From assembly GCF_000353285.1 (NCBI RefSeq), contig NZ_KB731324.1, positions 5,660,577 through 5,724,576 on the forward strand: a stretch of 64,000 bases of DNA, read 5' to 3'. Source of the stretch: Leptolyngbya boryana PCC 6306 (GTDB lineage: Bacteria; Cyanobacteriota; Cyanobacteriia; Leptolyngbyales; Leptolyngbyaceae). Under the pieces are notes generated by a model, which saw nothing but the letters and a program-made list of their open reading frames with translations, did not search any database and had not been told where the DNA came from. The position numbers and the translations under genes were made by a program. Shown piece after piece: positions 34,821-45,098 of the stretch. Position 1 is the first letter of the stretch. The number at the start of each line of letters is the position of its first letter.

Positions 34821-36314
34821 TTAGCTCAGCGTTTTAACCAGTGGCTTTTCCGTCTCGCTAAACGCTTCAAACGTTTGGTTTGCTAGGACATCGAGATCAG
34901 CATCGGAAATGTCCCCCTGTCGCTGCGCAACGCGATCGCGTAAAACTTCCGCCGGAACATCACAGTAGAGAATCTCAATCTCAATGCTCTGTGCTTGTGC
35001 TTTCTCAATCACGGGAGCGCGTAAAGCTTGACGATCGTACTTCGCATCCAAGATCACGGTATAGCCTTGAGATGCTAAAGTTGTGCCGAGTTCTAGTAAG
35101 CGATCGTAAGTCTTCTGAGTCATCTCAGGACTGTAAAGTGAAGCATCGCCTTTCTCATCCAACGCCACGCCACCTAAATGCTTACGAACTGCATCAGAGC
35201 GAATTTGAATGGCTCCAGTTTCACGGGCTAGTTTAGATGCGATCGTACTTTTCCCAGATCCAGAGAGTCCCGACATCAGAACAATCTTGCCTTGTCTCGG
35301 TTGCGTATACTCCCACGACAATCGATAGTAACGGCTAGCAGTTTCTTTCGATTCTGCCTTCACGGATTCTGGAACACTCGGATCACTCAGTAAGAATGAA
35401 GTAACTTTCGCTCGAACATAAGACTGACGGCTATTGTAAAGTGGCAAAACTTGTAAGCCTTCCCAGTCGCCCGATTGTTCGAGATACGCATTCAAAAACA
35501 GATTGCTTAGATCCCGACGATTCCGAGCATCAAAATCCATGATGATGTAAGCAACGTCGAACATCGTATCGACGAATCGGAACGGCTCATTAAACTCAAT
35601 GCAATCGAACAAAAGAATCTTATTGTTCCAGAAGCAGATGTTTCTCAAATGAACATCGCCATGACATTCTCGGATAAATTTATGTTCGACTCGGCTTTTG
35701 AAAAGGGCTGCACTCTCAGCAAATAGCTTGTCGGTGTAAGCTTTCGTCTGATCAAATTGTTCTTGAGTCTGAGCCACTCCAATATAGCCAACCGTTTGAT
35801 CGTAGTTTTCGTCGATCGCTTGGCGAATCTGAGACACTTCCCCAAAGCTGAGAATGTAATCATTCGTCGGTGCAGATTTGTGGAATGCTGCTAAAACCTT
35901 TGCTAAATCGAGTAAATGCTGCTCGGTGAGTTCTCCACGATCGTACATGGCACTCAGCAATGTCTCTTGAGGAAATTGCTGCATTTTCACCACATAATCC
36001 ACGACTTCGCCTGAACCATCCAGCACAAACTTGTCAGCATCTTGCGTAATCGGCACAATGCCCAAATATAATTCTGCTGCACCGCGTTTGTTCAGCCGCA
36101 ACTCTTCCTCACAGAAATGTTTGCGTTTTTCCAAAGTGGAATAGTCCAAAAAACCGAAATTCACAGGTTTTTTCAGCTTATAAACATAGTCTCCGGTGAG
36201 AAAAACATAGGAAACGTGAGTCTGAATTAACTCGATCTCGCCTTGAACCGGATGATCATAAATTTCGGGATTGAGCAGCGCTTCAACGATCGGGGGAAGA
36301 GTTGTCGTCGTCAT
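34821..36314 (-). CDS. Fused phosphotransferase-like and P-loop kinase protein
   Basis: A 497-residue two-domain protein. The N-terminal half resembles aminoglycoside phosphotransferase/choline kinases: 'YVFLTGDYVYKLKKPVNFGF', 'RECHGDVHLRNICFWNNKIL' with the catalytic HGDxHxxN, and 'LFDCIEFNEPFRFVDTMFDV'. The C-terminal half is a zeta-toxin/gluconate-kinase-like P-loop: 'VLMSGLSGSGKSTIASKLAR' (about 338-357), then 'GYTVILDAKYDRQALRAPVI'. Such fusions are common in bacteria, with unknown substrates. The start ATG at 36314 lies next to several ACGAC repeats coding a Thr run. Confidence 0.75.
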   Translation of the reverse strand: MTTTTLPPIVEALLNPEIYDHPVQGEIELIQTHVSYVFLTGDYVYKLKKPVNFGFLDYSTLEKRKHFCEEELRLNKRGAAELYLGIVPITQDADKFVLDGSGEVVDYVVKMQQFPQETLLSAMYDRGELTEQHLLDLAKVLAAFHKSAPTNDYILSFGEVSQIRQAIDENYDQTVGYIGVAQTQEQFDQTKAYTDKLFAESAALFKSRVEHKFIRECHGDVHLRNICFWNNKILLFDCIEFNEPFRFVDTMFDVAYIIMDFDARNRRDLSNLFLNAYLEQSGDWEGLQVLPLYNSRQSYVRAKVTSFLLSDPSVPESVKAESKETASRYYRLSWEYTQPRQGKIVLMSGLSGSGKSTIASKLARETGAIQIRSDAVRKHLGGVALDEKGDASLYSPEMTQKTYDRLLELGTTLASQGYTVILDAKYDRQALRAPVIEKAQAQSIEIEILYCDVPAEVLRDRVAQRQGDISDADLDVLANQTFEAFSETEKPLVKTLS

Positions 36315-36355
36315 ACAATTACATCTACACAGAAGGACAAGAATTCGAGAGACAT

Positions 36356-36386
36356 GAAAAAAGCCAGGGATCTCTCCCTAGCTTTA
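36356..36386 (-). terminator. Rho-independent terminator after rplY
   Basis: Read on the minus strand, AAAGCTAGGGA pairs with TCCCTGGCTTT (one G-U pair) around a GAGA loop, then a run of T (TTTTTT) at 36360-36355. It closes the purA-rplY transcript. Confidence 0.85.
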
Positions 36387-36418
36387 TATACATCACATTT
36401 ATCAGCAAGCCGCAAAGC

Positions 36419-36715
36419 CTAGCCTTTTTGAGCAAAAAAGCTGATGTGATACAACGAACCCTTCCAAGGATGGGTCTGAACTTCACGCATCACGGTCTTG
36501 CCATTCCAGGACAATTCTGGAATATTCACTTCTACAACAGATTTATTCGGCGCAGCATCCCGAACTAGGAAGCCCGCAGCCTTAGCATCGACGACTAAGT
36601 GAATCGACTCAGCACCATTGTGGCCATACAAAGTAGCAGGAATTTTGCCATCGCGGCGCAGCGCATTCGGCTTAGTTCCTTCAGGACGTTTTTGAGCTTC
36701 GATCGAGAACGGCAT
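36419..36715 (-). CDS. rplY: 50S ribosomal protein L25 (short form)
   Basis: A 98-residue L25 that binds 5S rRNA. Diagnostic text: '[20 protein letters not shown]', '[15 protein letters not shown]', '[20 protein letters not shown]', 'HISFFAQ'. It has only the L25 core, without the C-terminal CTC/TL5 extension. It follows purA by 19 bases, an order common in cyanobacteria, and is followed by a terminator. Confidence 0.9.
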   Translation of the reverse strand: MPFSIEAQKRPEGTKPNALRRDGKIPATLYGHNGAESIHLVVDAKAAGFLVRDAAPNKSVVEVNIPELSWNGKTVMREVQTHPWKGSLYHISFFAQKG

Positions 36716-36734
36716 AATTCAAACCTAAAATCTA

Positions 36735-38081
<1,347 letters not shown>

Positions 38082-38118
38082 TCAGGAGTCTAAAGTTTTC
38101 AACAAACTCCCATTATCC

Positions 38119-39324
38119 TCACGAGGTGCGTTCTGTGTCAAATGGATCTTCAACAAGGATTTGCCCATCTTCTTGAACCCAGGCAATTCGGGCAATTCGT
38201 CGCTGTCGGGCATAGGTTTGAATCTGCTCACGGGTTCCAGCGGTCAAATTCACCTCGACCACGGCTCCCGATTCTCGCAATTTTTGCGCCTGTGCAAATG
38301 CCAGTTGAGGCGAGTCTGACACGACTAGCCAATCGCTCGATCGCGTTTGTTTAGGAAGTTGCCCGGTTGCCAATAGGATTTGATGCAGATTCTCCAAGTG
38401 CAGTGAAAATCCGATCCCTGGGATTGATTGTCCTTGCGAGTGAAATTGCCCCAAAAGTTGGTCGTATCTTCCGCCTTGTCCTAAAACGACTTGCCCGGAT
38501 TGGGTTACGACTTCAAACACGATTCCGGTGTAATAGTCGAAGGTCTGGATCAAGCTGAGATCTAACACGATCGGCACGGTCAAACTCGCTTGCAGGAGTT
38601 CAACTAACGATTTGAGATTATTGACGATCGCTCGTTCTGAGTCGTCTAAATCCAAGGCGCTGACGCGCTGTAATACATCACTCGGCTTGCCGCGCAAATC
38701 TAGAAGCAGTAAGGCACGCGCTTTTAATTCGTCTGAGAGGGGTAAAGCTTCTAAACTTAAGCGATCGAGCGTGGCAATTGCGTGTCGAACTTTCGAGCGG
38801 ATCGCTTCTGGAAATCCCGATAAGAGCGATCGCGTTAATCCCGCTTCCCCTAAAATCAACTGTCCGGGCAATTCCACTGCGTGCAGACAATCCATGACGA
38901 GCAACAGAATTTCTGCATCTGAGCAAACCCCATCCCCGCCAAGCAATTCGACTCCCGCCTGATAAAACTCTTGTTGGCGAGTATGGCTGCCTTCTTGGGC
39001 GCGCCGAAAGACATTCGCGTTGTAGTACAGTCGCTGCGGAAATGTACTATTCGCTAATCGAGTCGCCACGGTTCGTGCGATCGAAGCCGTCAGTTCTGGA
39101 CGTAATCCGAGCGGATCTTCTTCGAGTTGATGCAGTTGAATGACCGTAGAACGCTCGATCGCGCCCCCTGCCATCAGCGTGTCTAAGCGTTCGAGCGTCG
39201 AGGTAATAATCCGGTGATAGCCCCAAGCATGAAACACTTGCTGAAGGCGATCTTCAATCCAACGTTTTTGGGCGACATCGAGAGGCAGGAGGTCGCGTGC
39301 CCCTGCAGGAGGCTGGTAAACCAT
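38119..39324 (-). CDS. hisZ: ATP phosphoribosyltransferase regulatory subunit
   Basis: A 401-residue HisZ, the catalytically inactive HisRS-like partner of the short HisG in the first step of histidine synthesis. It has class II synthetase motifs 2 and 3 ('FPQRLYYNANVFRRAQEGSH', 'GQGGRYDQLLGQFHSQGQSI', 'PGIGFSLHLENLHQIL') and begins 'MVYQPPAGARDLLPLDVAQK'. It is shorter than HisRS and keeps only part of the histidine-binding signature, which favours HisZ over HisS. It lies 43 bases before purA and 18 bases after the J-domain gene. Confidence 0.85.
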   Translation of the reverse strand: MVYQPPAGARDLLPLDVAQKRWIEDRLQQVFHAWGYHRIITSTLERLDTLMAGGAIERSTVIQLHQLEEDPLGLRPELTASIARTVATRLANSTFPQRLYYNANVFRRAQEGSHTRQQEFYQAGVELLGGDGVCSDAEILLLVMDCLHAVELPGQLILGEAGLTRSLLSGFPEAIRSKVRHAIATLDRLSLEALPLSDELKARALLLLDLRGKPSDVLQRVSALDLDDSERAIVNNLKSLVELLQASLTVPIVLDLSLIQTFDYYTGIVFEVVTQSGQVVLGQGGRYDQLLGQFHSQGQSIPGIGFSLHLENLHQILLATGQLPKQTRSSDWLVVSDSPQLAFAQAQKLRESGAVVEVNLTAGTREQIQTYARQRRIARIAWVQEDGQILVEDPFDTERTS

Positions 39325-39342
39325 TTTGAGAGAAATTTAGCG

Positions 39343-40275
39343 TTACTTTTTCTTACCGAAAAGACCGCCAAACAGACCGCTGCCAGATTTAGATGAGGGT
39401 TGCTTCGTCGCATTCGATTTTGCACTCGGCTTTTCTGAAGACGAAGGGATCGCAGGGGGATCGATTCTCTGCTTGCCAATCAAGGCGCGCTCGTCTTGCG
39501 GATCGATCGACAGCGCTTTCGTAAAATGAATCTTCGCCATCGTCGGTTGGTTTTGCCGCAAATAAACCATGCCCATTAAACTGTGACAGCGGCTACTGTT
39601 TGGGTCAATTTTTAAGGCATCTCGCAATTCTATCGTTGCTTGGGCAAAATTTCCCTTTGCCGCAAATCCTTCGGCGCGACGATAATACTGATCACTCAAC
39701 GATTCAGCTTTGGCTTGAACCTCTTGAGGCTTGGCTTGAGCGTTGTTAGTTGCGGGGATGAAAGTCTTGTTTTTCGGAACTCCAACAGAATCGCTGGCGG
39801 CTTCTCGACGAATCAGATAGGCAAGATTCAGTTCGCTGATTTGGGCAATCAGTTCGCAAGCCTGATCGAGCTGCTCATACTGCCGATTGGATAAATCTTG
39901 CAGTGCTGTGCGGTAAAAGTGATCGGGATTGCTTGCGCTCAAAAGCTGCTGAGCTAGACTGCTGAGCACCCCAATGGTGTGAAAATTGCGGGCGGCTCCC
40001 TGCCCTTTCATTTTCAAAACAATCAAATGATCAGTCCGGGCTTTTTCTTGGGAGAGTTTTTCCCAGGCTGGATTCACCAGCTTGGATAAGAGTTGTTCAG
40101 CAAGTTGTCTATCTCCCTCACTTTCAGAAATGCAGCTATCGGGGTGTAAGCGACGGGCGATTTTTAGATAGTTTTTTCGGATCTCTTTGACATCGGCTTC
40201 GATCGAGACACCTAAAATGGCGTGAGAGTCGGAAAAGTCTGAGAGAAATAGCCCGCGATCGATCTGGAAGCTCAT
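39343..40275 (-). CDS. J-domain protein with TPR repeats
   Basis: A 310-residue protein. The N-terminal J domain (about 16-82) has the HPD motif in 'YLKIARRLHPDSCISESEGD', so it should stimulate an Hsp70 (DnaK). TPR repeats follow at about 190-275 ('YYRRAEGFAAKGNFAQATIE', 'SSRCHSLMGMVYLRQNQP', 'KIHFTKALSIDPQDERALIG'). The end is low-complexity Ser/Lys, closing with 'GSGLFGGLFGKKK'. It has no DnaJ zinc-finger region. Probably a specialised co-chaperone; client unknown. It is in the same run as hisZ. Confidence 0.85.
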   Translation of the reverse strand: MSFQIDRGLFLSDFSDSHAILGVSIEADVKEIRKNYLKIARRLHPDSCISESEGDRQLAEQLLSKLVNPAWEKLSQEKARTDHLIVLKMKGQGAARNFHTIGVLSSLAQQLLSASNPDHFYRTALQDLSNRQYEQLDQACELIAQISELNLAYLIRREAASDSVGVPKNKTFIPATNNAQAKPQEVQAKAESLSDQYYRRAEGFAAKGNFAQATIELRDALKIDPNSSRCHSLMGMVYLRQNQPTMAKIHFTKALSIDPQDERALIGKQRIDPPAIPSSSEKPSAKSNATKQPSSKSGSGLFGGLFGKKK

Positions 40276-40385
40276 GGGTTACCTGTGATTTCAAGGAACG
40301 AGTTTGAGGGGTGCTGAGCCTGAGAGGTGCGGCTTCAGTCCTGTTTTATAGTTCCTTGAAATCCACAAAGCTCGACATCTGAGGT

Positions 40386-41612
40386 CTATTTTCGTCGCAC
40401 GTCAGTGACCCGCCAGCTTAATTTCAGATTGATCCAGAAATTCCAGAAAGTAACCAGCACGATCGCGATCGGTTTGGCGATGAATTCGCTGACGTGAAAC
40501 ACATCATGAAAGAGACTGACGATTAAGGCTTGGAGAATGATCCCCATCAAGCAGATTGTATTGAACTTGAGAAAACGCTTAAATCGTTGCCGCTTGCCGG
40601 GTTGACCGCGCGCGATATCGCCAAACGTCCAAAGGTCATTCCAGAGAAAATTATTGATCACCGCCAATTCTGCGGAGAGCATCGTACTGCGCGCCAAATT
40701 CAAGCCGAGCGAGGTGCGCAGGAAATAAAAGGCTGCCATATCAACAAAGACGCCACTGAAGCCGACGAGTCCAAAGCGTAAAAAGCGTCCCAACTGGAAT
40801 TTTTCCCGCAATCGGCTAATTCTGCCGCGCGATCGCAGTTTGCCTAAGTGCATGAGATATTCAACATACTGCCGCCAAGTGACTTTACTCTCGCCTTCTT
40901 GTCGTTCTTGGAAGACATAGCCGACCTCGGTAACTCGGTCAACCTGACCCCGACCAATTACTTCTAAGAGAATTTTGTAGCCGAGTGGACTCAGCAGACA
41001 GTCCGCGATCGCACTACGTCGCACCATAAAATAGCCGCTCATCGGATCAGACACGCGTCCAACCACGCTTGGCAAGATCACCAATCCGAGCAGTTGTGCG
41101 CCTCGCGATAGTACACGTCGAATCAAGCCCCAATCGCTGGTTCCGCCCCCTTCAATATGCCGACTCGCAACTGCCAGATCCGCGCCATTCTTAATCGCTT
41201 GCAGAAGTTTCAACAATACTTCAGGCGGGTGCTGCAAATCACCATCGATTACGCCTAAAACTTCGCCTCGTGCGGCTTGCCAACCGCGAATCACGGCAGT
41301 CGATAAGCCGCGCTCCGCCTGCCGCCGCATCACTCGCAGATTTGGGAAATCCACCGTCATCTGCTGAGCAATTTCCCACGTGCGATCGGGACTGTCATCA
41401 TCGACGATAATCAGCTCGTAATCATTTGGCAATGCATGATCCAACAATCCCGTCAGGACGCGAACGATTTGTTCTACATTTCGCGCTTCGTTGTAGGTGG
41501 GAACGATCAGCGAAAAGTAGATCGACTGAGATTGTCGCTCGATCGCCGGGTTTGCGTGTGGGATTTTTAATTCACCCGCAGGTGGCGGGACGAGAGAGGG
41601 AGGCACAATCAT
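40386..41612 (-). CDS. Polyprenyl-phosphate glycosyltransferase (GT2) fused to GtrA
   Basis: A 408-residue fusion. The GT2 domain (about 30-255) resembles dolichol/polyprenol-phosphate mannosyltransferases: 'SLIVPTYNEARNVEQIVRVL', 'YELIIVDDDSPDRTWEIAQQ', the DxD-like 'VLGVIDGDLQHPPEVLLKLL' and 'DPMSGYFMVRRSAI'. The GtrA domain (about 275-400) has four membrane helices ('FLRFGLVGFSGVFVDMAAFY', 'NNFLWNDLWTF'). It should make and flip a lipid-linked sugar for the neighbouring GT39 enzyme, which precedes it by 34 bases. The sugar is unknown. Confidence 0.85.
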   Translation of the reverse strand: MIVPPSLVPPPAGELKIPHANPAIERQSQSIYFSLIVPTYNEARNVEQIVRVLTGLLDHALPNDYELIIVDDDSPDRTWEIAQQMTVDFPNLRVMRRQAERGLSTAVIRGWQAARGEVLGVIDGDLQHPPEVLLKLLQAIKNGADLAVASRHIEGGGTSDWGLIRRVLSRGAQLLGLVILPSVVGRVSDPMSGYFMVRRSAIADCLLSPLGYKILLEVIGRGQVDRVTEVGYVFQERQEGESKVTWRQYVEYLMHLGKLRSRGRISRLREKFQLGRFLRFGLVGFSGVFVDMAAFYFLRTSLGLNLARSTMLSAELAVINNFLWNDLWTFGDIARGQPGKRQRFKRFLKFNTICLMGIILQALIVSLFHDVFHVSEFIAKPIAIVLVTFWNFWINLKLSWRVTDVRRK

Positions 41613-41646
41613 GAATTTGCGGTTAGGTAGGACAACAAGGACGAAA

Positions 41647-43266
41647 CTACGGACTCACTTGATACAGCTTGATTTGAAATTCGTCTAAGCTCATAGTTCC
41701 CGATAGAGATTGAGTCTTGGCGATCGTAAAACGTTCCGCTAATGTTTGCTGAATTTTTTGGCGGTCTTGCTCGGTAGCAGCGGGCGACCAAATGGGTGCA
41801 GCGCTTTCTAGCCAGAGCACCCGTCGATATGGAGCATTGGTTAAAACCGTCTTCAAAGCTGTACCTAATTTCGCCGCAGGTTGAGCCAGTAGATCGACTC
41901 GACTCTGGGGCGGGATGTAATACGCTAAGCGATTCACATGTCCCCACGCTTGTGTGTCCATTGCGATCAGCGTTGGAGCCGCATCGAGTTGGATCAGCTC
42001 TGATACTTGATGAAACACCGAACGGGTTCTTAAAGTCAAATCACCCACATCGATCGTGAGATAGAACAGCAACAGAGTCAGAGCGATGATGCTTTGGTAC
42101 GCTTTAACTTGGCGAATTGCGATCGTCATAAGCAACAAACACCCAGGCAAAACAAAGATCAGCGCGCGCCCTTCTCCAAATCCCAATGTATACTTTCGCG
42201 TCACAATATCGACGCAGAGTGCAAGTAACAAAGGTAGGATCGCCATTCCTAACCCTACTGTCAAACTTATTTTTTGACCAGATCTCTTAAGGCAGATGAT
42301 CGATAGAACCAATCCGCAGGTTGCCAACAATCCAGCAATGATGGTGATTCCAGGTGGTAAACTCGTTGTCCAGTCTCCCACAATCAGATGAATCCCGATC
42401 GTTTGAAAGAGATCCTGAAGGTGTAAAAGGGCAGGGTTGCCCTCTGGGTTGCCAAACCGCCCAAGGTCGGCATTTCGCAATTGCTTCAACGTGCCCCAAA
42501 TTGCCCAAGGCAAGGTCAGCAGCCCTGCAATGATCAGCCGAATGCCATGCTGGAACCAATGCCGCCGATCGAGCACCAAAATCAGCACCGAAACGACAAC
42601 AATCCAATATGCAAATAAATAGAACGTGAGCAGACCACTGACGATCGACATCACGAATATAATTTGCCATGTCCAGCGAGGCTGAGACATGATTTCGAGC
42701 AATGCCCAAACGCTCAAAATTGCCCAAAATACAAGCGGTGTGTACATTCGGACATTGAGCGAGTGAAAGAGATAAAAGGGATTCGTTGCAATCAATGCGG
42801 CAAATAAAAGTCCGCTGCGATGATCTAGCAGTTTGCGCCCCAAACCATAAGCAGCAGCGATCGCGCCGAAACTCCACAGCATCGGCAAGCTGCGCATCGC
42901 AATTTCGCGATTGCCAAACAGGCGCAGCCAGAAATGGTGTGCAAAGAAGAACAGGGGCGGATGGGGTTCGCCTGCATAGAGTCCGCGCAGTAAGCCCTGT
43001 ATCGTTTTAGCAAAAGATTCTTGGGGCAGATCAAGCAGGGAGGTGAGTTGAGCAAGTGCGATCGTGCCATCAGCGGGAAGAGAATATGCAGATCGTTGTC
43101 CGGTCGAAAGCAGCAGCGAGAGAACTTCGTCGTACCAGAATTCGCGCGTACCGAGATTGAGAATGCGGAGGAAAATTCCGAATGCGATCGTGCAACCGAG
43201 CAAAATTTCTAACGTTAAGCTTTTTCGGCAATAGAGGAGAAAATTGCGATTGAGCATAATTCTCAT
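41647..43266 (-). CDS. Membrane glycosyltransferase family 39 protein
   Basis: A 539-residue protein with about 10-12 membrane helices and the GT39/PMT-like first loop 'LNLGTREFWYDEVLSLLLST' holding the catalytic Asp-Glu pair, plus 'GEPHPPLFFFAHHFWLRLFG'. The C-terminal 100 residues are soluble ('VNRLAYYIPPQSRVDLLAQP'). Such enzymes move a sugar from a polyprenyl phosphate to a lipid or protein outside the membrane. Coupled with the GT2-GtrA gene downstream and divergent from the HpsL-like gene, it fits cell-surface polysaccharide or glycolipid synthesis. Confidence 0.8.
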   Translation of the reverse strand: MRIMLNRNFLLYCRKSLTLEILLGCTIAFGIFLRILNLGTREFWYDEVLSLLLSTGQRSAYSLPADGTIALAQLTSLLDLPQESFAKTIQGLLRGLYAGEPHPPLFFFAHHFWLRLFGNREIAMRSLPMLWSFGAIAAAYGLGRKLLDHRSGLLFAALIATNPFYLFHSLNVRMYTPLVFWAILSVWALLEIMSQPRWTWQIIFVMSIVSGLLTFYLFAYWIVVVSVLILVLDRRHWFQHGIRLIIAGLLTLPWAIWGTLKQLRNADLGRFGNPEGNPALLHLQDLFQTIGIHLIVGDWTTSLPPGITIIAGLLATCGLVLSIICLKRSGQKISLTVGLGMAILPLLLALCVDIVTRKYTLGFGEGRALIFVLPGCLLLMTIAIRQVKAYQSIIALTLLLFYLTIDVGDLTLRTRSVFHQVSELIQLDAAPTLIAMDTQAWGHVNRLAYYIPPQSRVDLLAQPAAKLGTALKTVLTNAPYRRVLWLESAAPIWSPAATEQDRQKIQQTLAERFTIAKTQSLSGTMSLDEFQIKLYQVSP

Positions 43267-43340
43267 GGGTTAGGGGCTACAAGTAGTCTTCCCGTTCTGA
43301 CTTTCTCGGCTATGATCCAGGTGCTTATTTTGACACGGAT

Positions 43341-44960
43341 ATGGCTAAGAAGCGCAAAAGCAAGGTCTCAGAAGCAGAGCCAGGATTGTCCCTGAAAGAG
43401 CGTTTGGCAGAAAAACGTCGGGTGATGTTAGCCCGTAAAGCGGCTGTTAATTTTATTTCTATGTCCACGATGATCTCGATCGTGGTGGGATTAGCATTAT
43501 TTGCGGTTGGAGGAATTAAAGGCGCAGGCGGTGGTTTTGCAGGCGTGCTGACGCTGATGCTATCGTTCAAATTTCCCTGGCAAGCGCTTCATGCCTTTAT
43601 GATTTACATGCCGTTTGGCGGAACGATTACGTATGCCACGGTGGGGAATAATCCGCTGATGCAGTTGGCGAAAGATGGGATGTATATTCCTGCTTTGATC
43701 AGTATTTATCAGTACTGTAAGCAGCGGGATTTGTCGATGATGATCCCGAAGTTGATGAAAACGCCTCTGATGCTGCTGCTCGTTTATTGTATGTTGGTGC
43801 TGCTGTTCGTAAATGGTTCGCAGCAGTTGTCTGCGGCTGAGGTGGCAATGACGACTCAGAAGCCGCTTGAACGACCTTTTTTCATGGGCATCTTGGGCTT
43901 AAAAGTTTTACTAGGCTATGTGCCGCTGATTCCCTGCGCTTATTACTTGATGAAGAAGAAGCAGGATGTCTATAACTTTATGCGAATCACAGTGGTGGTC
44001 GTGATCATTTGCTGTGGATTGGCATTTGTGCAGTACATGATGCTGAAGACAGGACGGTGCAAGGGGACTGAAGGGACAGGGGCGGAATTGTTTAAGGCGT
44101 CGCTGGATGCACGGTGTTTTGTGGGAGGGGCGCTACTGTATACGCCAGAGCAAGGGGTGATTCGATTGCCGGGGACGTTTGTAGCTCCGTGGCAGTGGGG
44201 ATGGTATTTGATTTCGAGTGCATTTACAACGTTTGCAGTGACATTCTTCGATCGCAATTTGGTCTGGAAGATCATCGGTGGGATTGGAATGCTGATGACG
44301 ATCATTATGGCGGTGATTTGTGGGCAGCGAATTGCGCTGATGCTTGTGCCTGTGATGATTGTGATTCAGTTGTTTACGACGGGGCAGATTGCAAATTTGA
44401 AGCGATTTGTGCCGATCGGAATTGGACTGGCGGGAGCGATTATGGTGGCGATGGCATCGAATCCAGCGGTGGTACAGGAGCGGCTGGATAGTGCAGTGGG
44501 TCGCTGGAATGCATCACCGCCTGATGCGTTTATTCGAGAGCAATTTGAAACGGTAGTGCGGGGGGCGAGTCTCCTTGGGAAGGGGTTGGGACGCGCAACG
44601 AATTCGGCGCGGGCAATGGGGGATACGCAGTTGATTGAGACGTACTATCCCAAGGTGATGTATGAGATTGGGCCGATTGGAACCGTGTTGTTTGTGGTGT
44701 TGGTGACGAGTTTGACGATCGCTTGTTTTCGAGCGTTTCGATCAGTCAAAGATAAGAATATTCGGGGATATGGAGCGGTTCTTTGGACGTTTGTGTTGGT
44801 GATTAGTTACAACACATATTACTATCCGTTAGATGTTGATCCAGTGGCGGTGTATTACTGGTTTTTTGCGGGGATTGCGCTGAAGTTGCCGGAGTTAGAT
44901 CGTTTAGAACCTGTTCCAGTTGAAGATCCGAAGGCGAAAAAGAAGAAGCGAAGGCGATGA
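43341..44960 (+). CDS. hpsL: HpsL-like polysaccharide biosynthesis membrane protein (O-antigen ligase/polymerase type)
   Basis: A 539-residue membrane protein with about 10-12 helices and basic ends ('MAKKRKSKVSEAEPGLSLKE' and C-terminal 'KAKKKKRRR'). The pattern 'LAEKRRVMLARKAAVNFISM', 'KFPWQALHAFMIYMPFGGTI' and 'LMQLAKDGMYIPALISIYQY' matches hormogonium polysaccharide protein HpsL, from memory. A large loop with 'LPGTFVAPWQWGWYLISSAF' resembles the Wzy/WaaL ligase region. It probably polymerises or transfers an exopolysaccharide used in gliding. Divergent from the GT39/GT2 pair, with 74 bases between. Confidence 0.65.
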   Translation: MAKKRKSKVSEAEPGLSLKERLAEKRRVMLARKAAVNFISMSTMISIVVGLALFAVGGIKGAGGGFAGVLTLMLSFKFPWQALHAFMIYMPFGGTITYATVGNNPLMQLAKDGMYIPALISIYQYCKQRDLSMMIPKLMKTPLMLLLVYCMLVLLFVNGSQQLSAAEVAMTTQKPLERPFFMGILGLKVLLGYVPLIPCAYYLMKKKQDVYNFMRITVVVVIICCGLAFVQYMMLKTGRCKGTEGTGAELFKASLDARCFVGGALLYTPEQGVIRLPGTFVAPWQWGWYLISSAFTTFAVTFFDRNLVWKIIGGIGMLMTIIMAVICGQRIALMLVPVMIVIQLFTTGQIANLKRFVPIGIGLAGAIMVAMASNPAVVQERLDSAVGRWNASPPDAFIREQFETVVRGASLLGKGLGRATNSARAMGDTQLIETYYPKVMYEIGPIGTVLFVVLVTSLTIACFRAFRSVKDKNIRGYGAVLWTFVLVISYNTYYYPLDVDPVAVYYWFFAGIALKLPELDRLEPVPVEDPKAKKKKRRR

Positions 44961-45098
44961 AAGTTCGACGTTTGAGGTCACTGGATCTCGAATCTTTTTC
45001 AGTACTTGCAAGCTAGTATCTAGATCATTGCCAGATCGTTGTCGTTCAAATGTTTAAGAGATTGGGCGATCGCTTTTTTTCGCGCTACCTTAAGTTCG

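Noticed and set aside
44114-44491. 125-codon frame inside the HpsL-like gene
   Set aside because: Shifted frame of the longer, membrane-protein-coding frame; the peptide is rich in Cys/Asp/Trp without pattern.
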